From assembly GCA_963737075.1 (NCBI GenBank), contig CAVTRI010000001.1, positions 1,178,001 to 1,242,000 of the forward strand: a stretch of DNA of 64,000 nt, read 5' to 3'. The notes beneath the pieces are model-generated. The model had not been told where the DNA came from. It did not search any database and saw only the letters and a list, made by a program, of their open reading frames with translations. Of this stretch, positions 1 through 7,617 are shown one piece after another. The DNA is from CAVTRI01 sp963737075. GTDB taxonomy: Bacteria; Actinomycetota; Acidimicrobiia; Acidimicrobiales; Palsa-688. Both the position numbers and the translations under genes were made by a program. The first letter of the stretch is position 1, and each line of letters opens with the position of its first letter.

Positions 1-284
1 AGCACGACCAACAGGCCGGCCAGGACGGCCGAGGCTTCGATGGTGCCCGACCAGGAGGACGGCGGCCACACCAGGGCCAGTCCCGCCCCGATCGCGGCCA
101 GGAGCGAGACCGTGCCCACGATTCCGTAGCGTCGGCCGACGGCTCGGAACAACATGACTTGGGATGGCATGTCCAACACCTGGCGGGCCGCGTTGGTGAC
201 CACCGCCAGGCAGACGAAGCTACCCATCCAGATGGATGCTGCGAGCAACTCGATCGTCACCAGCGGCACGCTTGCTGCCAACAC
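1..284 (-). CDS. Multi-pass membrane protein, 3' end outside window
   Basis: Only the N-terminal ~95 residues are present; the gene runs off the left edge. They contain two hydrophobic helices (around TIELLAASIWMGSFVCLAVV and a second near IVGTVSLLAAIGAGLALVW) separated by a basic loop (FRAVGRRYG). The GTG at 284 is preferred because a perfect AGGAGG lies 8 bases upstream; an in-frame ATG at 305 would put that site inside the gene. The layout recalls small DUF2269/CopD-like integral membrane proteins, but that is a resemblance only. It diverges from the hemerythrin gene, with a palindromic operator in between, so the two are probably co-regulated. Confidence 0.6.
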   Translation of the reverse strand, partial: MLAASVPLVTIELLAASIWMGSFVCLAVVTNAARQVLDMPSQVMLFRAVGRRYGIVGTVSLLAAIGAGLALVWPPSSWSGTIEASAVLAGLLVV

Positions 285-323
285 CTTCGTTGCCTCCTCA
301 CTCATGGACGCCAGAGAGATCTG

Positions 324-347
324 TATATCTAGTCTAAACTAGAGATA
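324..347. promoter_or_regulatory. Palindromic operator, copy 1 of a motif found three times
   Basis: The core TCTAGT-CTAA-ACTAGA (328-343) is a perfect inverted repeat with further matching bases outside it (TAT/ATA). It sits between two divergent genes. The 20-base string starting at 324 matches 17/20 bases at 2749-2768 and 16/20 at 8195-8214, each directly upstream of another gene of the module. The cognate regulator is not in the window. Confidence 0.65.
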
Positions 348-373
348 CTATCGAACGAGGAGGAGCAGACGAC

Positions 374-1576
374 GTGACGATGACCAACAGCGAAGTGTTC
401 CAGGCGATGCTCGGTCACCACCGGGGGCTGGTTGAGGGAGTGTCTCGACGGGTGGCCCACTTGGTCGCCGCAGCAGACGGATCGTTCGAGCCGCCGGTGG
501 CGGAGCTGGTGGCGTACCTGGCCGCCGAGGTCCTGCTGCACGCGGTGGCCGAGGAGCACTCCATCTACCAGGTGGCCCGATCGCGTCCCGAGCTCGAGAC
601 CACGGTGGCGGGCATGATCGACGAGCACCGCCAGCTGGTGGCGTCGGTAGAGCGGCTGGCCACCGCCGGGACCGGAGGGGATGCTCGGACCGAGGCCGAA
701 GCGATCGACGCGCTGTTCGCTGAGCATGTGGCCAAGGAGAACGAATTGATCCTGCCCCCGCTGGCCGCGGACCCGGGCGTAGACCTGGCCGGGGTGCTGG
801 TGCAAATGCACCGCTTGACCGAGGCCGCCCAGCGGGACACCACGCCGGACGAGTTCACGGCGCCGGACGCCGAGACCACGCTCATCGGGTTATTGCTCGA
901 CGCCACCGGCGCGCTCGCCGATGCCGGCCAGACGGACCGGGCCTGCCGGCTGGTGGCTGCGGGGTGGGCGGCCGTGCGGCTGCCGAGACCAGACCTGGCT
1001 GTGCGGGTGACCGGAGCCCTGCACCGGCTGGCCCGCTCGGCCGGCGCGGAGCCGGTGGCGTTCAGCACGGCGCCTCACCACGCCGAGCCGGGTGGTGACG
1101 CCGAGCTGGATGTGCGCCCATTGGCGCCAGCGCAGCGTCACGAGAAGATCTTCGCCACGTACGGGGCGTTCGGCCCCGGGGCGGGGTTCGTGCTGGTCAA
1201 CGACCACGACCCTAAGCCGCTCCGTTACCAGTTCGAGGCTGAGCACACCGGCGAGTTCACCTGGGATGCGCTCGAATCGGGGCCGGAGGTGTGGCGGGTG
1301 CGGATCGGCCGCCCATCAGACGGTTCGTCGGAGGGCGACCGGGAGCTGGATGTGCGCCGGTTCCCGCACGGCCAGCGCCACGACGTGATCTTCGCCACCT
1401 ACGGGAGTCTGGCCCCGGGAGCGGGGTTCGTGCTGGTCAACGACCACGACCCCAAGCCGCTGCGCTACCAGTTCGAGGCGCAGTACCCGGGGGCGTACAC
1501 GTGGGACTACGCGGAGGCGGGCCCGGAGCTGTGGCGGGTGCGGATCGGCCGCCCCGCGGCTGAGATCGCCCGGTGA
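374..1576 (+). CDS. Hemerythrin-like domain protein with two C-terminal DUF2249 domains
   Basis: The protein has 400 residues. Residues ~10-150 form a hemerythrin-like four-helix domain with spaced His/Glu candidate di-iron ligands (GHHRG, LLHAVAEEHS, DEHRQL, AEHVAKENEL). A helical linker follows (~175-235). Two nearly identical DUF2249 repeats lie at ~243-313 and ~323-395; each has ELDVR, QRHE/QRHD-IFATYG and GFVLVNDHDPKPLRYQFEA. Hemerythrin-DUF2249 proteins are known from nitrosative-stress and denitrification contexts, so a role in NO or O2 sensing or in iron repair is inferred. The GTG start has GAGGAGGAG 8 bases upstream. The stop overlaps the next start as GTGA. Cytoplasmic; no signal peptide. 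Confidence 0.85.
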   Translation: MTMTNSEVFQAMLGHHRGLVEGVSRRVAHLVAAADGSFEPPVAELVAYLAAEVLLHAVAEEHSIYQVARSRPELETTVAGMIDEHRQLVASVERLATAGTGGDARTEAEAIDALFAEHVAKENELILPPLAADPGVDLAGVLVQMHRLTEAAQRDTTPDEFTAPDAETTLIGLLLDATGALADAGQTDRACRLVAAGWAAVRLPRPDLAVRVTGALHRLARSAGAEPVAFSTAPHHAEPGGDAELDVRPLAPAQRHEKIFATYGAFGPGAGFVLVNDHDPKPLRYQFEAEHTGEFTWDALESGPEVWRVRIGRPSDGSSEGDRELDVRRFPHGQRHDVIFATYGSLAPGAGFVLVNDHDPKPLRYQFEAQYPGAYTWDYAEAGPELWRVRIGRPAAEIAR

Positions 1577-1746
1577 GCACCACCCCGGTGGACCTGGAGC
1601 AGCTGGCCAGGCGGGAGTACGCGTACGGCTTCGTCTCCGACCTGGCGCCGCGGGGGTTGAGCGAGGCTGTGCCCGGCGGGCTGGAGCACGCGGTGCAGGA
1701 GGCAGCAGAGGAATGCCCCGGGGAGTGCATTTTCATCGAGGAATGA
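1573..1746 (+). CDS. Small protein: SufB-like N-terminal segment plus ferredoxin-like CPGEC tail
   Basis: This 57-residue protein starts at a GTG overlapping the upstream stop (GTGA), so it is very likely translationally coupled. Residues ~8-34 (LARREYAYGFVSDL...GLSE) resemble the N terminus of SufB scaffold proteins, which typically read REY-GFVTDI...LPKGLNED. Residues ~38-56 (HAVQEAAEECPGECIFIEE) resemble the C-terminal half of a ferredoxin, around the CP-x-x-C turn. Only two Cys are present, so it cannot hold a classical 4Fe-4S cluster alone; it may share a cluster with a partner or form a dimer. Its place between the hemerythrin-DUF2249 gene and Fe-S assembly-like genes supports an Fe-S or NO-related role. 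Function is inferred. Confidence 0.7.
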   Translation: MSTTPVDLEQLARREYAYGFVSDLAPRGLSEAVPGGLEHAVQEAAEECPGECIFIEE

Positions 1747-2005
1747 GGGGCGCGGCCTGCCCAGCGGCCGTCGTCGGAGCGGCGGCCAACATGCGGGCGG
1801 GCGTGGCTGCAAGGTTGGCGGCGGCCACGATCCCGCAGACGGCCAGCAGCCCACCCCCGAGGCCGGTGAGCACCGGCCCGTCGGCCGCCAGGCCGGCGCA
1901 CACCGACGCGATCCCCGTGGTCAATAGACCGTAGGTGGCGGTGGCCCAGCGGTGGTCGTAGAGGTCGGCGAACATCAGCGGCCGGCCGGAGGGGCCGCTC
2001 GCCAC
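1733..2005 (-). CDS. Small two-helix membrane protein, unknown function
   Basis: 90 residues from a GTG start. A polar N terminus (MFADLYDHRWATATYG) is followed by two hydrophobic helices with a short GPVLTGLGGG turn, then an Ala/Pro-rich tail. No family is recognised. The frame is continuous with the upstream flavoprotein gene, separated only by its TAG stop at 2048-2050 and 14 codons, so the two could once have been one gene. The 3' end overlaps the convergent 57-residue gene by 14 bases. Confidence 0.45.
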   Translation of the reverse strand: MASGPSGRPLMFADLYDHRWATATYGLLTTGIASVCAGLAADGPVLTGLGGGLLAVCGIVAAANLAATPARMLAAAPTTAAGQAAPLIPR

Positions 2006-2047
2006 CCCCCGGGCTCGGTGGTCGGGTTGCGCTTCGGCCTGGCCGGC

Positions 2048-2740
2048 CTAGTGTTCGACCATGGCCGGCGGGCCGCACAGGTAGGCGCTGGCCGGCAGGT
2101 TCCCGTCGAGCACCTCGGCCAGGATCGGAGCGTCGACCCTGCGGTGGTAGGCCGCCCGCGGTTCGCCGGGGTCTCGGGTCACGCAGTGGGCGACCCGTAG
2201 CCACGGCTGGCGGGCCGTCAGGGCGTCGAGCTCGCGGCCGTAGAAGGCGTGGTCGAAGGTGATGGCCGAGCACACCAGCCACATCGGGGTCGTCCGGGCG
2301 GTGACCGCGGCGTAGCGCACCATCGACATGAGAGGCACGAGCCCACTGCCCGCACCGACCAGCAGCACCGGATCGGGGTGGCCGTCCCAGGTGAAGCGGC
2401 CGTAGGGACCACGGACCTCGACGAGGCTGCCCACCGGGAGGTCCTTCACCAGGCGAGGCGAGATCAGCCCGCCCGGCACCTCCCGCACCCCGATGTCGAT
2501 CAGAGACGGATCGGGCAGCGGTGAGGAGCCGACCGAATAGGGCCGCTGCACCGGACGGTCCCGGCCGGGGAGGTTGAGACGGACGTTGTAGTACTGGCCG
2601 GGCAGGAAATCGGCGCCATCGGGGAGGCGTAACCGCAAGGTGACGGCGTCGGGGGCCTCGTCGATCACCTCCACGATCTCGGCCTCCTGCCACGTTGGCG
2701 CCTCTCGGGAAGGAGCCTTGAAGGCCGTAAGCGTTACCAC
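2048..2740 (-). CDS. Ferredoxin-reductase-type FAD/NAD(P) oxidoreductase, probably truncated at the C terminus
   Basis: 230 residues. The FAD-binding barrel covers ~18-105 with the flavin motif RPYSVGSS and GGLISPRLVKDL; the NAD(P) domain begins at LLVGAGSGLVPLMSM and includes YLCGPPAMV near the end. Family members usually continue 15-25 residues past GPPAMV to the last strand and helix, whereas here a TAG follows MVEH at once, so the gene is probably cut short by a mutation or sequencing error. On the minus strand TATAGT (2751-2746) lies five bases upstream of the GTG, and GGAGG abuts the start, so a leaderless transcript is likely. It probably passes electrons to a partner of the hemerythrin/DUF2249 module. 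Confidence 0.75.
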   Translation of the reverse strand: MVTLTAFKAPSREAPTWQEAEIVEVIDEAPDAVTLRLRLPDGADFLPGQYYNVRLNLPGRDRPVQRPYSVGSSPLPDPSLIDIGVREVPGGLISPRLVKDLPVGSLVEVRGPYGRFTWDGHPDPVLLVGAGSGLVPLMSMVRYAAVTARTTPMWLVCSAITFDHAFYGRELDALTARQPWLRVAHCVTRDPGEPRAAYHRRVDAPILAEVLDGNLPASAYLCGPPAMVEH

Positions 2741-2748
2741 CTCCGCAC

Positions 2749-2768
2749 TATATCTACCCTAGACTAGA
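2749..2768. promoter_or_regulatory. Operator motif, copy 2, between divergent genes
   Basis: TATATCTACCCTAGACTAGA matches copy 1 at 17 of 20 positions. Its centre is 18 bases from the flavoprotein start and ~36 bases from the DUF2249 start, overlapping the probable -10 element of the former. A shared regulator of both divergent genes is inferred. Confidence 0.65.
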
Positions 2769-2794
2769 AGAAGATTTGGAGAAGGAGGTAGGTG

Positions 2795-3016
2795 ATGGCT
2801 GTTGTGGATGCCCGGCCGATCATCGCGTCGGGCGGCGAGCCGTTCGACGCGATCATGGCCGCGGTCGCTGCGCTCGCCGACGGGGAAGAGCTGGTGGTCC
2901 TGGCCCCGTTCGAGCCGGTGCCGTTGGAGGGGGTCTTGTCCTCGCAGGGTTTCTCCTACGAGCCACAGGACCTGGGCGGGGGCGACTGGCGGGTCACGTT
3001 CCGCCGGGTGTCATGA
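2795..3016 (+). CDS. Stand-alone DUF2249 protein
   Basis: 73 residues forming one DUF2249 fold: VVDARPI at the start, the helix EPFDAIMAAVAAL, strand EELVVLAPFEPVPLEGVL and C-terminal GGGDWRVTFRRV. It matches the repeats of the 374-1576 protein in layout, with the His-rich turn replaced. AAGGAGG lies 6 bases before the ATG. The stop overlaps the next start as ATGA, so it is coupled to the DUF59 gene. The family has no firmly known reaction; its recurring link with hemerythrin and Fe-S assembly proteins suggests a redox or NO-response role. Confidence 0.8.
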   Translation: MAVVDARPIIASGGEPFDAIMAAVAALADGEELVVLAPFEPVPLEGVLSSQGFSYEPQDLGGGDWRVTFRRVS

Positions 3017-3396
3017 GCGGCCCCCGGCCGGACGCCGGCCACACGGCGCCGCGCTCGGTCGGCGCCGAATGGCTGAGGTTGGATCCCGTCGATGTCATCG
3101 ACGCCGCGTGGGCGGCGCTGGGCGGCGTGTACGACCCTGAGCTGTACCTGGATGTGGTGTCGCTGGGATTGGTCTACGACGTGCGCGCCGAAGCCGGAAA
3201 GCTGGTGGTGGCGATGACCATGACCACGCCCGGCTGTCCGGTGTCGGAGAGCCTGCCCGAAATGGCCCGCGCCGCCATCGTCGATGCCACCGACGGCGCC
3301 GTCGGCGTGGACGTGCGGGTGGTGTGGGACCCGCCATGGAACCCGGCCATGATGGACGAGGCCGCGGCCGCCAGGTTGGGATTTCGCCGGCGGTGA
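3013..3396 (+). CDS. MIP18/DUF59-family (SufT/PaaD-like) Fe-S assembly protein
   Basis: 127 residues. Family signatures are DPELYLDVVSLGLVYDV (helix-turn with the DPE-x5-DVV-LGL pattern), MTMTTPGCPVSESL with the conserved Cys of TxxGCP, and WDPPWNPAMM near the C terminus. DUF59 proteins help mature Fe-S proteins or load clusters. The ATG overlaps the DUF2249 stop and the stop overlaps the DUF488 start, placing it mid-operon. With the SufB-N/half-ferredoxin peptide it makes Fe-S handling a likely theme of this module. Confidence 0.85.
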   Translation: MSGPRPDAGHTAPRSVGAEWLRLDPVDVIDAAWAALGGVYDPELYLDVVSLGLVYDVRAEAGKLVVAMTMTTPGCPVSESLPEMARAAIVDATDGAVGVDVRVVWDPPWNPAMMDEAAAARLGFRRR

Positions 3397-3779
3397 CCGG
3401 CGGGCCGACGGCTTCGAAGGTGCCCGTCGTGCGGGTCTACGAAGATCCCGGCCGATCGGCCGGCGACCACCGGGTCCTGGTCGACCGCCTGTGGCCCCGG
3501 GGGATCAAGAAGGCCGCGCTCGACCTGGACGAGTGGGACAAGGACGTGGCCCCCAGCGCGGACCTGCGCCGCTGGTACGGGCACCAGCCGGAGCGGTTCG
3601 CCGAGTTCGCCCGCCGTTACCGATCCGAGCTGGCCGGCGCCCCTGCCGCCGAGGAGGTCGCTCGGCTCCGGGCGCTGGCGGGCGGGCCCGGCCGGCTGGT
3701 CCTGCTGACCGCCACCCGCGATGTCGAACGCTCGGGCGCTGCCGTGCTCCAGTCGGTGCTCGCCGCCCGCCGCCGGTAA
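3393..3779 (+). CDS. DUF488 family protein
   Basis: 128 residues from a GTG overlapping the upstream stop (GTGA). The family pattern is complete: VRVYEDPG, VLVDRLWPRGIKK, LDEWDKDVAPSADLRRWYGH, FAEFARRYRSEL and the C-terminal strand LVLLTATRDVERSGA. DUF488 proteins are small conserved cytoplasmic proteins of unknown activity, often near heme or stress genes. Last clearly coupled gene of the DUF2249-DUF59-DUF488 operon. Confidence 0.85.
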   Translation: MTGGPTASKVPVVRVYEDPGRSAGDHRVLVDRLWPRGIKKAALDLDEWDKDVAPSADLRRWYGHQPERFAEFARRYRSELAGAPAAEEVARLRALAGGPGRLVLLTATRDVERSGAAVLQSVLAARRR

Positions 3780-3784
3780 CGGCC

Positions 3785-4752
3785 GTGGGCGTGCGACGCT
3801 TCGCGATGGGCGCGTCGGCGCCGTTCCGGCTGGATCTGACGGTGTGGGCGTTGCGCCGCCGCCCGCACAACGCCGTGGACTGCATCGAGGACGGCGTCTA
3901 CCGGCGAGTGCTGCCCCTGGACGGCAGGACCGTCGAGGTCGCTGTCCGCCAGCTTGTCGCCCCCGGCCGGCCTCGCCTGGCGGTCGAGTTGGCCGGCCGC
4001 GGTCCCGCCCCGACCGCGGCGGCGGAGGCCGAGACCCACCGGCTGCTGGCCCGCATCCTCGGGCTCGAAGTAGGCCTGGCCGGCTTCTACCATCTGGCCT
4101 CCCGCGCCCCCGTCTGACCGGACTGGCGGACCGGTTCCGGGGCATGCGGCCCCCGCGCTTTCCGACCGTGTTCGAGGCGCTGGTCAACGCGGTGGCCCGC
4201 CAGCAGCTGTCGCTCAGCGTCGGCATCCATCTACTCAACCGCCTCGCCGCCCGCTACGGGCCGGCCATGCCCGGGGGAGGGTCCGCGGGGTTCCCCGAGC
4301 CGGAACAGCTGGCCGGCGTCGATCCGGCCCAGCTCCGCCCCCTCGGCTTCAGCGCGGCCAAGGCCCGGGCCATTGTCGGCCTGGCCGGGCAGGTGGCCGC
4401 GGGGCGGCTCGACCTCGACGCCTTGGGCGACGCCGGCGACGACCAGGCCCGCCAGGTCCTGCTCGGGATTCCGGGCGTCGGGCGCTGGAGCGCCGAGTAC
4501 ACCCTGTTGCGCGGGCTGGGGCGCCTGCACATGCTGCCCGGCGACGACGTCGGCGCCCGCAACAACCTCAAGCGGCGCTTCGGGCTCGCCCCCTCGGCTG
4601 GCTACGACGAGGTGTCGGCACTGTCGGCGGGCTGGTAGCCCTACGGTGGCCTGGTGTATTTCCACCTGCTGCTGGACTCGCTGGCCGCGGCCGGCCACGT
4701 CGAAGCCAACCGCGAAGCGGTGGGCGCCGCGATAGGGGAGGGACGACGGTGA
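3785..4752 (+). pseudogene. AlkA-like DNA-3-methyladenine glycosylase, broken by a frameshift and an in-frame TAG
   Basis: The first part (3785 to ~4107) reads as an AlkA_N-type domain ending GLAGFYHLASRAP. The reading then has to change frame at the C5 run near 4107-4111 to continue as RLTGLADRFRG and the HhH-GPD domain: ALVNAVARQQLS, LLGIPGVGRWSAEYTLLRG (helix-hairpin-helix and GVGRWSA) and the catalytic-Asp region LPGDDVGARNN. A TAG at 4636-4638 interrupts the expected W-x-PYGGLVYFHLLL, which continues in the same frame to a TGA at 4750-4752 that overlaps the metE start as GTGA. That overlap shows the gene used to extend through the TAG. It would repair alkylated bases. Sequencing error is a realistic alternative to true decay. 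Confidence 0.75.
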
Positions 4753-7046
4753 GGACCGCTGTGCACGGCATGCCCCGCATCGGCGAGCACCGGGAGCTCA
4801 AGTGGGCGCTGGAAGGGTTCTGGGCCGGCCGGGTCGACGCCACCGAGCTCGACGCGACTGGGGCCGCGATACGCCGTCGCAACTGGGAGCTGCTGGCCGG
4901 GGCAGGCGTCGACTTCGTGCCCTCCAACGATTTCTCCCTCTACGACCACGTGCTGGACACGGCGATCGCTGTGGGAGCCGTCCCGGAGCGCTTCGGCCCC
5001 CGTGACCAGCCGGTGGATCTGGCCCGCATCTTCGCCATGGCCCGCGGCGGAGACCTCGGGACGGGGCCGGTGGCGCCGCTTCAGCTCACCAAGTGGTTCG
5101 ACACCAACTACCACCACCTCGTCCCCGAGATCGGCCCCGGCACGGCCTTCCGGCCCGACGTAACCAAGGCGGGCGGGGAGTTGGCCGAGGCCGCCGCCAT
5201 AGGGATCACGACGGCACCGGTCCTGGTCGGTCCGCTCACCCTGCTGGCCCGAAGCGCGCCGGGCGCCACCGGTCCCGAGACGGCGGGTGTGCTGGACCGT
5301 CTCACCGACGCGTACGCGGTGCTGCTCGATGAGCTCAGCCGGCGGGGCGCCCGCTGGGTGCGCCTCGATGAACCGGCACTGGTGGAGGACCGTTCAGCTG
5401 GGGAGCTGGCGATGCTGGACCGCGCCTACCGCCGCCTGACGGGGGTGGCCGGCCGGCCGGCCATCGCCATCTCCACCTACTTCGGCCACGTCGGCGCCGC
5501 CATGCCCGTGCTGCGCGACCTGCCCGTCGAGGGGGTTGGACTCGACTTCTGCCGCGGCCGGCACAACCTCGATCTGCTGGCCGGCACCGGAGGCCTCGGT
5601 ACCAAGGTGCTCTTCGCCGGCGTCGTCGACGGGCGCAACATCTGGGCCAACGACATGGATTCCTCCCTGCGCCTGCTCCAGCAGCTCGGCGCCTTCTGCG
5701 GTGAGCTGGTCGTGTCGACGTCCTGCTCGCTCATGCACGTCCCCGCGGGGCTCGCCGCGGAGACGGGCCTCGACCCGGAGATCCGCCCCTGGTTGGCCTT
5801 CGCCGAGGAGAAAGTGCGCGAGCTTGGCGTGCTGGCCGCCGCCGGCGACGAAGGGCGCGACGGGGTACCCTTGGATGCCAACCGGGCGGTCCTTCAAGCC
5901 CGGCGGCGCTCGCCAAAAGCGGCCGACGATGCCGTCCGCCGGGCCCTGGCCGCGGCCCCGGCGGACCCGCGCCGGGGCTCCGGTGGCGTCGAGCGGGCCG
6001 CGGCGCAGCGGGCCCGCCTCCGGCTTCCGGCGTTGCCGACCACCACCATCGGGTCCTTTCCCCAGACCGCCCAGCTACGTGCGGTCCGAGCCGGGTGGCG
6101 GTCCGGGCGGGTCACCGACCAGGATTACGAGCAGGCGCTGCGCACGGAGGTCGACCGGGCCGTCGCCCTCCAGGAGCGGGCCGGGCTGGACGTGCTGGTC
6201 CACGGCGAGCCCGAACGCGACGACATGGTCCGCTATTTCGCTGCCTGTCTCGCCGGCTTCGCGCTGCCCGAGCAGGGATGGGTGCAGTCCTACGGCTCGC
6301 GTTGCGTGCGCCCCCCGATCCTGTTCGGCGACGTGTCCCGCCCGGCTCCGATGACCGTCGACTGGGTCCGCTATGCCCGGTCGCGCACGGCCAAGCCGGT
6401 CAAAGCCATGCTCACCGGGCCGGTGACCATGCTGCGATGGTCGTTCGTCCGCGACGACCTGCCCGAGGCCGACGTCGCCGCCCAGCTCGGCCTCGCCATC
6501 CGCGACGAGCTCGCCGACCTGCAGGCGGCCGGCACAGCGGTGATCCAAGTCGACGAGCCCGCCCTTCGAGAAGGCATGCCGCTGCGGCACGCGGAACGGT
6601 CCGCCTACCTGGGCTGGGCCACCAGGGCATTCCGGCTCGTGACCTCCGTTGCCGCGGCCGATACGCAGGTTCACACCCACATGTGCTACGCCCAGCTCGA
6701 CGACGTCGTCGGCGCCCTCGACGACCTCGACGTCGACGTGGTGTCGCTCGAAGCGGCTCGCTCGGCCATGCGCCTGCTCGGCGCCCTGGGCGCCGGAAGC
6801 TATCGGGGTGGGGTTGGCCCGGGCGTCTACGACGTCCACTCGCCGGTCGTTCCTGAGACGGCCGACATCGAACAACTGCTGCGCCGCGCCGTCGAGGTGC
6901 TCGGCCCGCAACGGCTGTGGGTCAACCCGGACTGCGGGCTCAAGACCCGACGGTACGATGAGGCGGACGCGGCCCTCACCCACATGGTGCAAGCCGCCCG
7001 GCGGCTCCGCACCAGCCTCGAGGTGACCCCCAGAATCGACGGCTGA
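4749..7046 (+). CDS. metE: Cobalamin-independent methionine synthase (5-methyltetrahydropteroyltriglutamate-homocysteine methyltransferase)
   Basis: 765 residues, the normal length for MetE. It moves the methyl group of 5-methyl-tetrahydropteroyl-polyglutamate to homocysteine, giving methionine in the cytosol. The N-terminal barrel begins GMPRIGEHRELKWALEGFW (typically FPRIG..REL). The C-terminal catalytic barrel has the zinc ligands in HTHMCYAQ (His and Cys, ~641-643), the S-LEAARS stretch (~665), and NPDCGLKTR (Cys ~727). The GTG start follows AGGGAGG and overlaps the AlkA-like gene. MetE is sensitive to oxidative stress in other bacteria, which fits the neighbourhood, but no operator copy was found just upstream. 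Confidence 0.93.
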   Translation: MRTAVHGMPRIGEHRELKWALEGFWAGRVDATELDATGAAIRRRNWELLAGAGVDFVPSNDFSLYDHVLDTAIAVGAVPERFGPRDQPVDLARIFAMARGGDLGTGPVAPLQLTKWFDTNYHHLVPEIGPGTAFRPDVTKAGGELAEAAAIGITTAPVLVGPLTLLARSAPGATGPETAGVLDRLTDAYAVLLDELSRRGARWVRLDEPALVEDRSAGELAMLDRAYRRLTGVAGRPAIAISTYFGHVGAAMPVLRDLPVEGVGLDFCRGRHNLDLLAGTGGLGTKVLFAGVVDGRNIWANDMDSSLRLLQQLGAFCGELVVSTSCSLMHVPAGLAAETGLDPEIRPWLAFAEEKVRELGVLAAAGDEGRDGVPLDANRAVLQARRRSPKAADDAVRRALAAAPADPRRGSGGVERAAAQRARLRLPALPTTTIGSFPQTAQLRAVRAGWRSGRVTDQDYEQALRTEVDRAVALQERAGLDVLVHGEPERDDMVRYFAACLAGFALPEQGWVQSYGSRCVRPPILFGDVSRPAPMTVDWVRYARSRTAKPVKAMLTGPVTMLRWSFVRDDLPEADVAAQLGLAIRDELADLQAAGTAVIQVDEPALREGMPLRHAERSAYLGWATRAFRLVTSVAAADTQVHTHMCYAQLDDVVGALDDLDVDVVSLEAARSAMRLLGALGAGSYRGGVGPGVYDVHSPVVPETADIEQLLRRAVEVLGPQRLWVNPDCGLKTRRYDEADAALTHMVQAARRLRTSLEVTPRIDG

Positions 7047-7056
7047 CCACTTCTGC

Positions 7057-7617
7057 TCACATCTGGAGGCTGGCCCTGCGGGAACGGTCCTCGGCGAGGA
7101 CCGACGCCAGGCGGGCCAGGCGGTACGCCCGGTACTGGGCGGCACGCAGCCGAGACGCAGGCAGCAGCGAGCCGGTCTCAGATGCGCGGTGCCCGCGCGC
7201 GGCATCCCAGCCGAGGTCGACGTCGCGCGGTCCGACGATGACCGCGCCCCACCGGTAGAGGGCGTCGTAGAGCGGATGGAGGATGGAGTCGGAGGCCATC
7301 CGCTCCGGCTCGTCGGTGAAGACCGTCACCGCCTTGTCGTAGAGCCGCCCGCTCTGCCACAGCGCCTCGCTACCTTCGATGAAGCGCAGCAATGCCGGGG
7401 CGGGGACCCCGTCTCCGGCGGGAGTGCCGAACGCGATGCCGTCCGCCCATTCGAGGTGGTGCAGGTTGGCCTGCGGGTGGGCGCTGCCGGGAGCATCCTC
7501 GCTGGCGCCCAATTCGGCGACCCGCACCGCGGCGGCCACGTGGCCTGCCGCCCCGGCGAACGCGCCGGCCACCACGGCCAGATCACCGGCGTAGATGACC
7601 GCGATGTTGCCGCTCAA
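7057..7617 (-). CDS. WrbA-like flavodoxin-fold NAD(P)H:quinone oxidoreductase family protein
   Basis: 186 residues. The flavodoxin start IAVIYAG is followed by the region that binds the flavin ring, LEWADGIAFGTPAGDG; family members carry the pattern DG-xxF-GTP-RxG. The helix VTVFTDEP and YDALYRWGAVIVGP also fit the family. The TTG start has AAAGGAGGG 7 bases upstream. It converges with metE with a 10-base gap. Proteins of this type reduce quinones by two electrons and limit semiquinone stress. The FMN-loop T/S-x-T-G-N motif is poorly conserved, so cofactor binding is less certain. Confidence 0.7.
   Translation of the reverse strand: MSGNIAVIYAGDLAVVAGAFAGAAGHVAAAVRVAELGASEDAPGSAHPQANLHHLEWADGIAFGTPAGDGVPAPALLRFIEGSEALWQSGRLYDKAVTVFTDEPERMASDSILHPLYDALYRWGAVIVGPRDVDLGWDAARGHRASETGSLLPASRLRAAQYRAYRLARLASVLAEDRSRRASLQM

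Noticed and set aside
1092..1563. Additional short proteins overlapping the DUF2249 repeats
   Set aside because: They arise because the two DUF2249 repeats are similar in DNA; the main frame has strong family support.
2048..4638. TAG recoding, from two in-frame TAG codons inside apparent genes
   Set aside because: TAG ends well-formed genes here (HtrA-like at 52056, NHL at 9212), and the affected gene AlkA also carries a frameshift, so error or decay is simpler.
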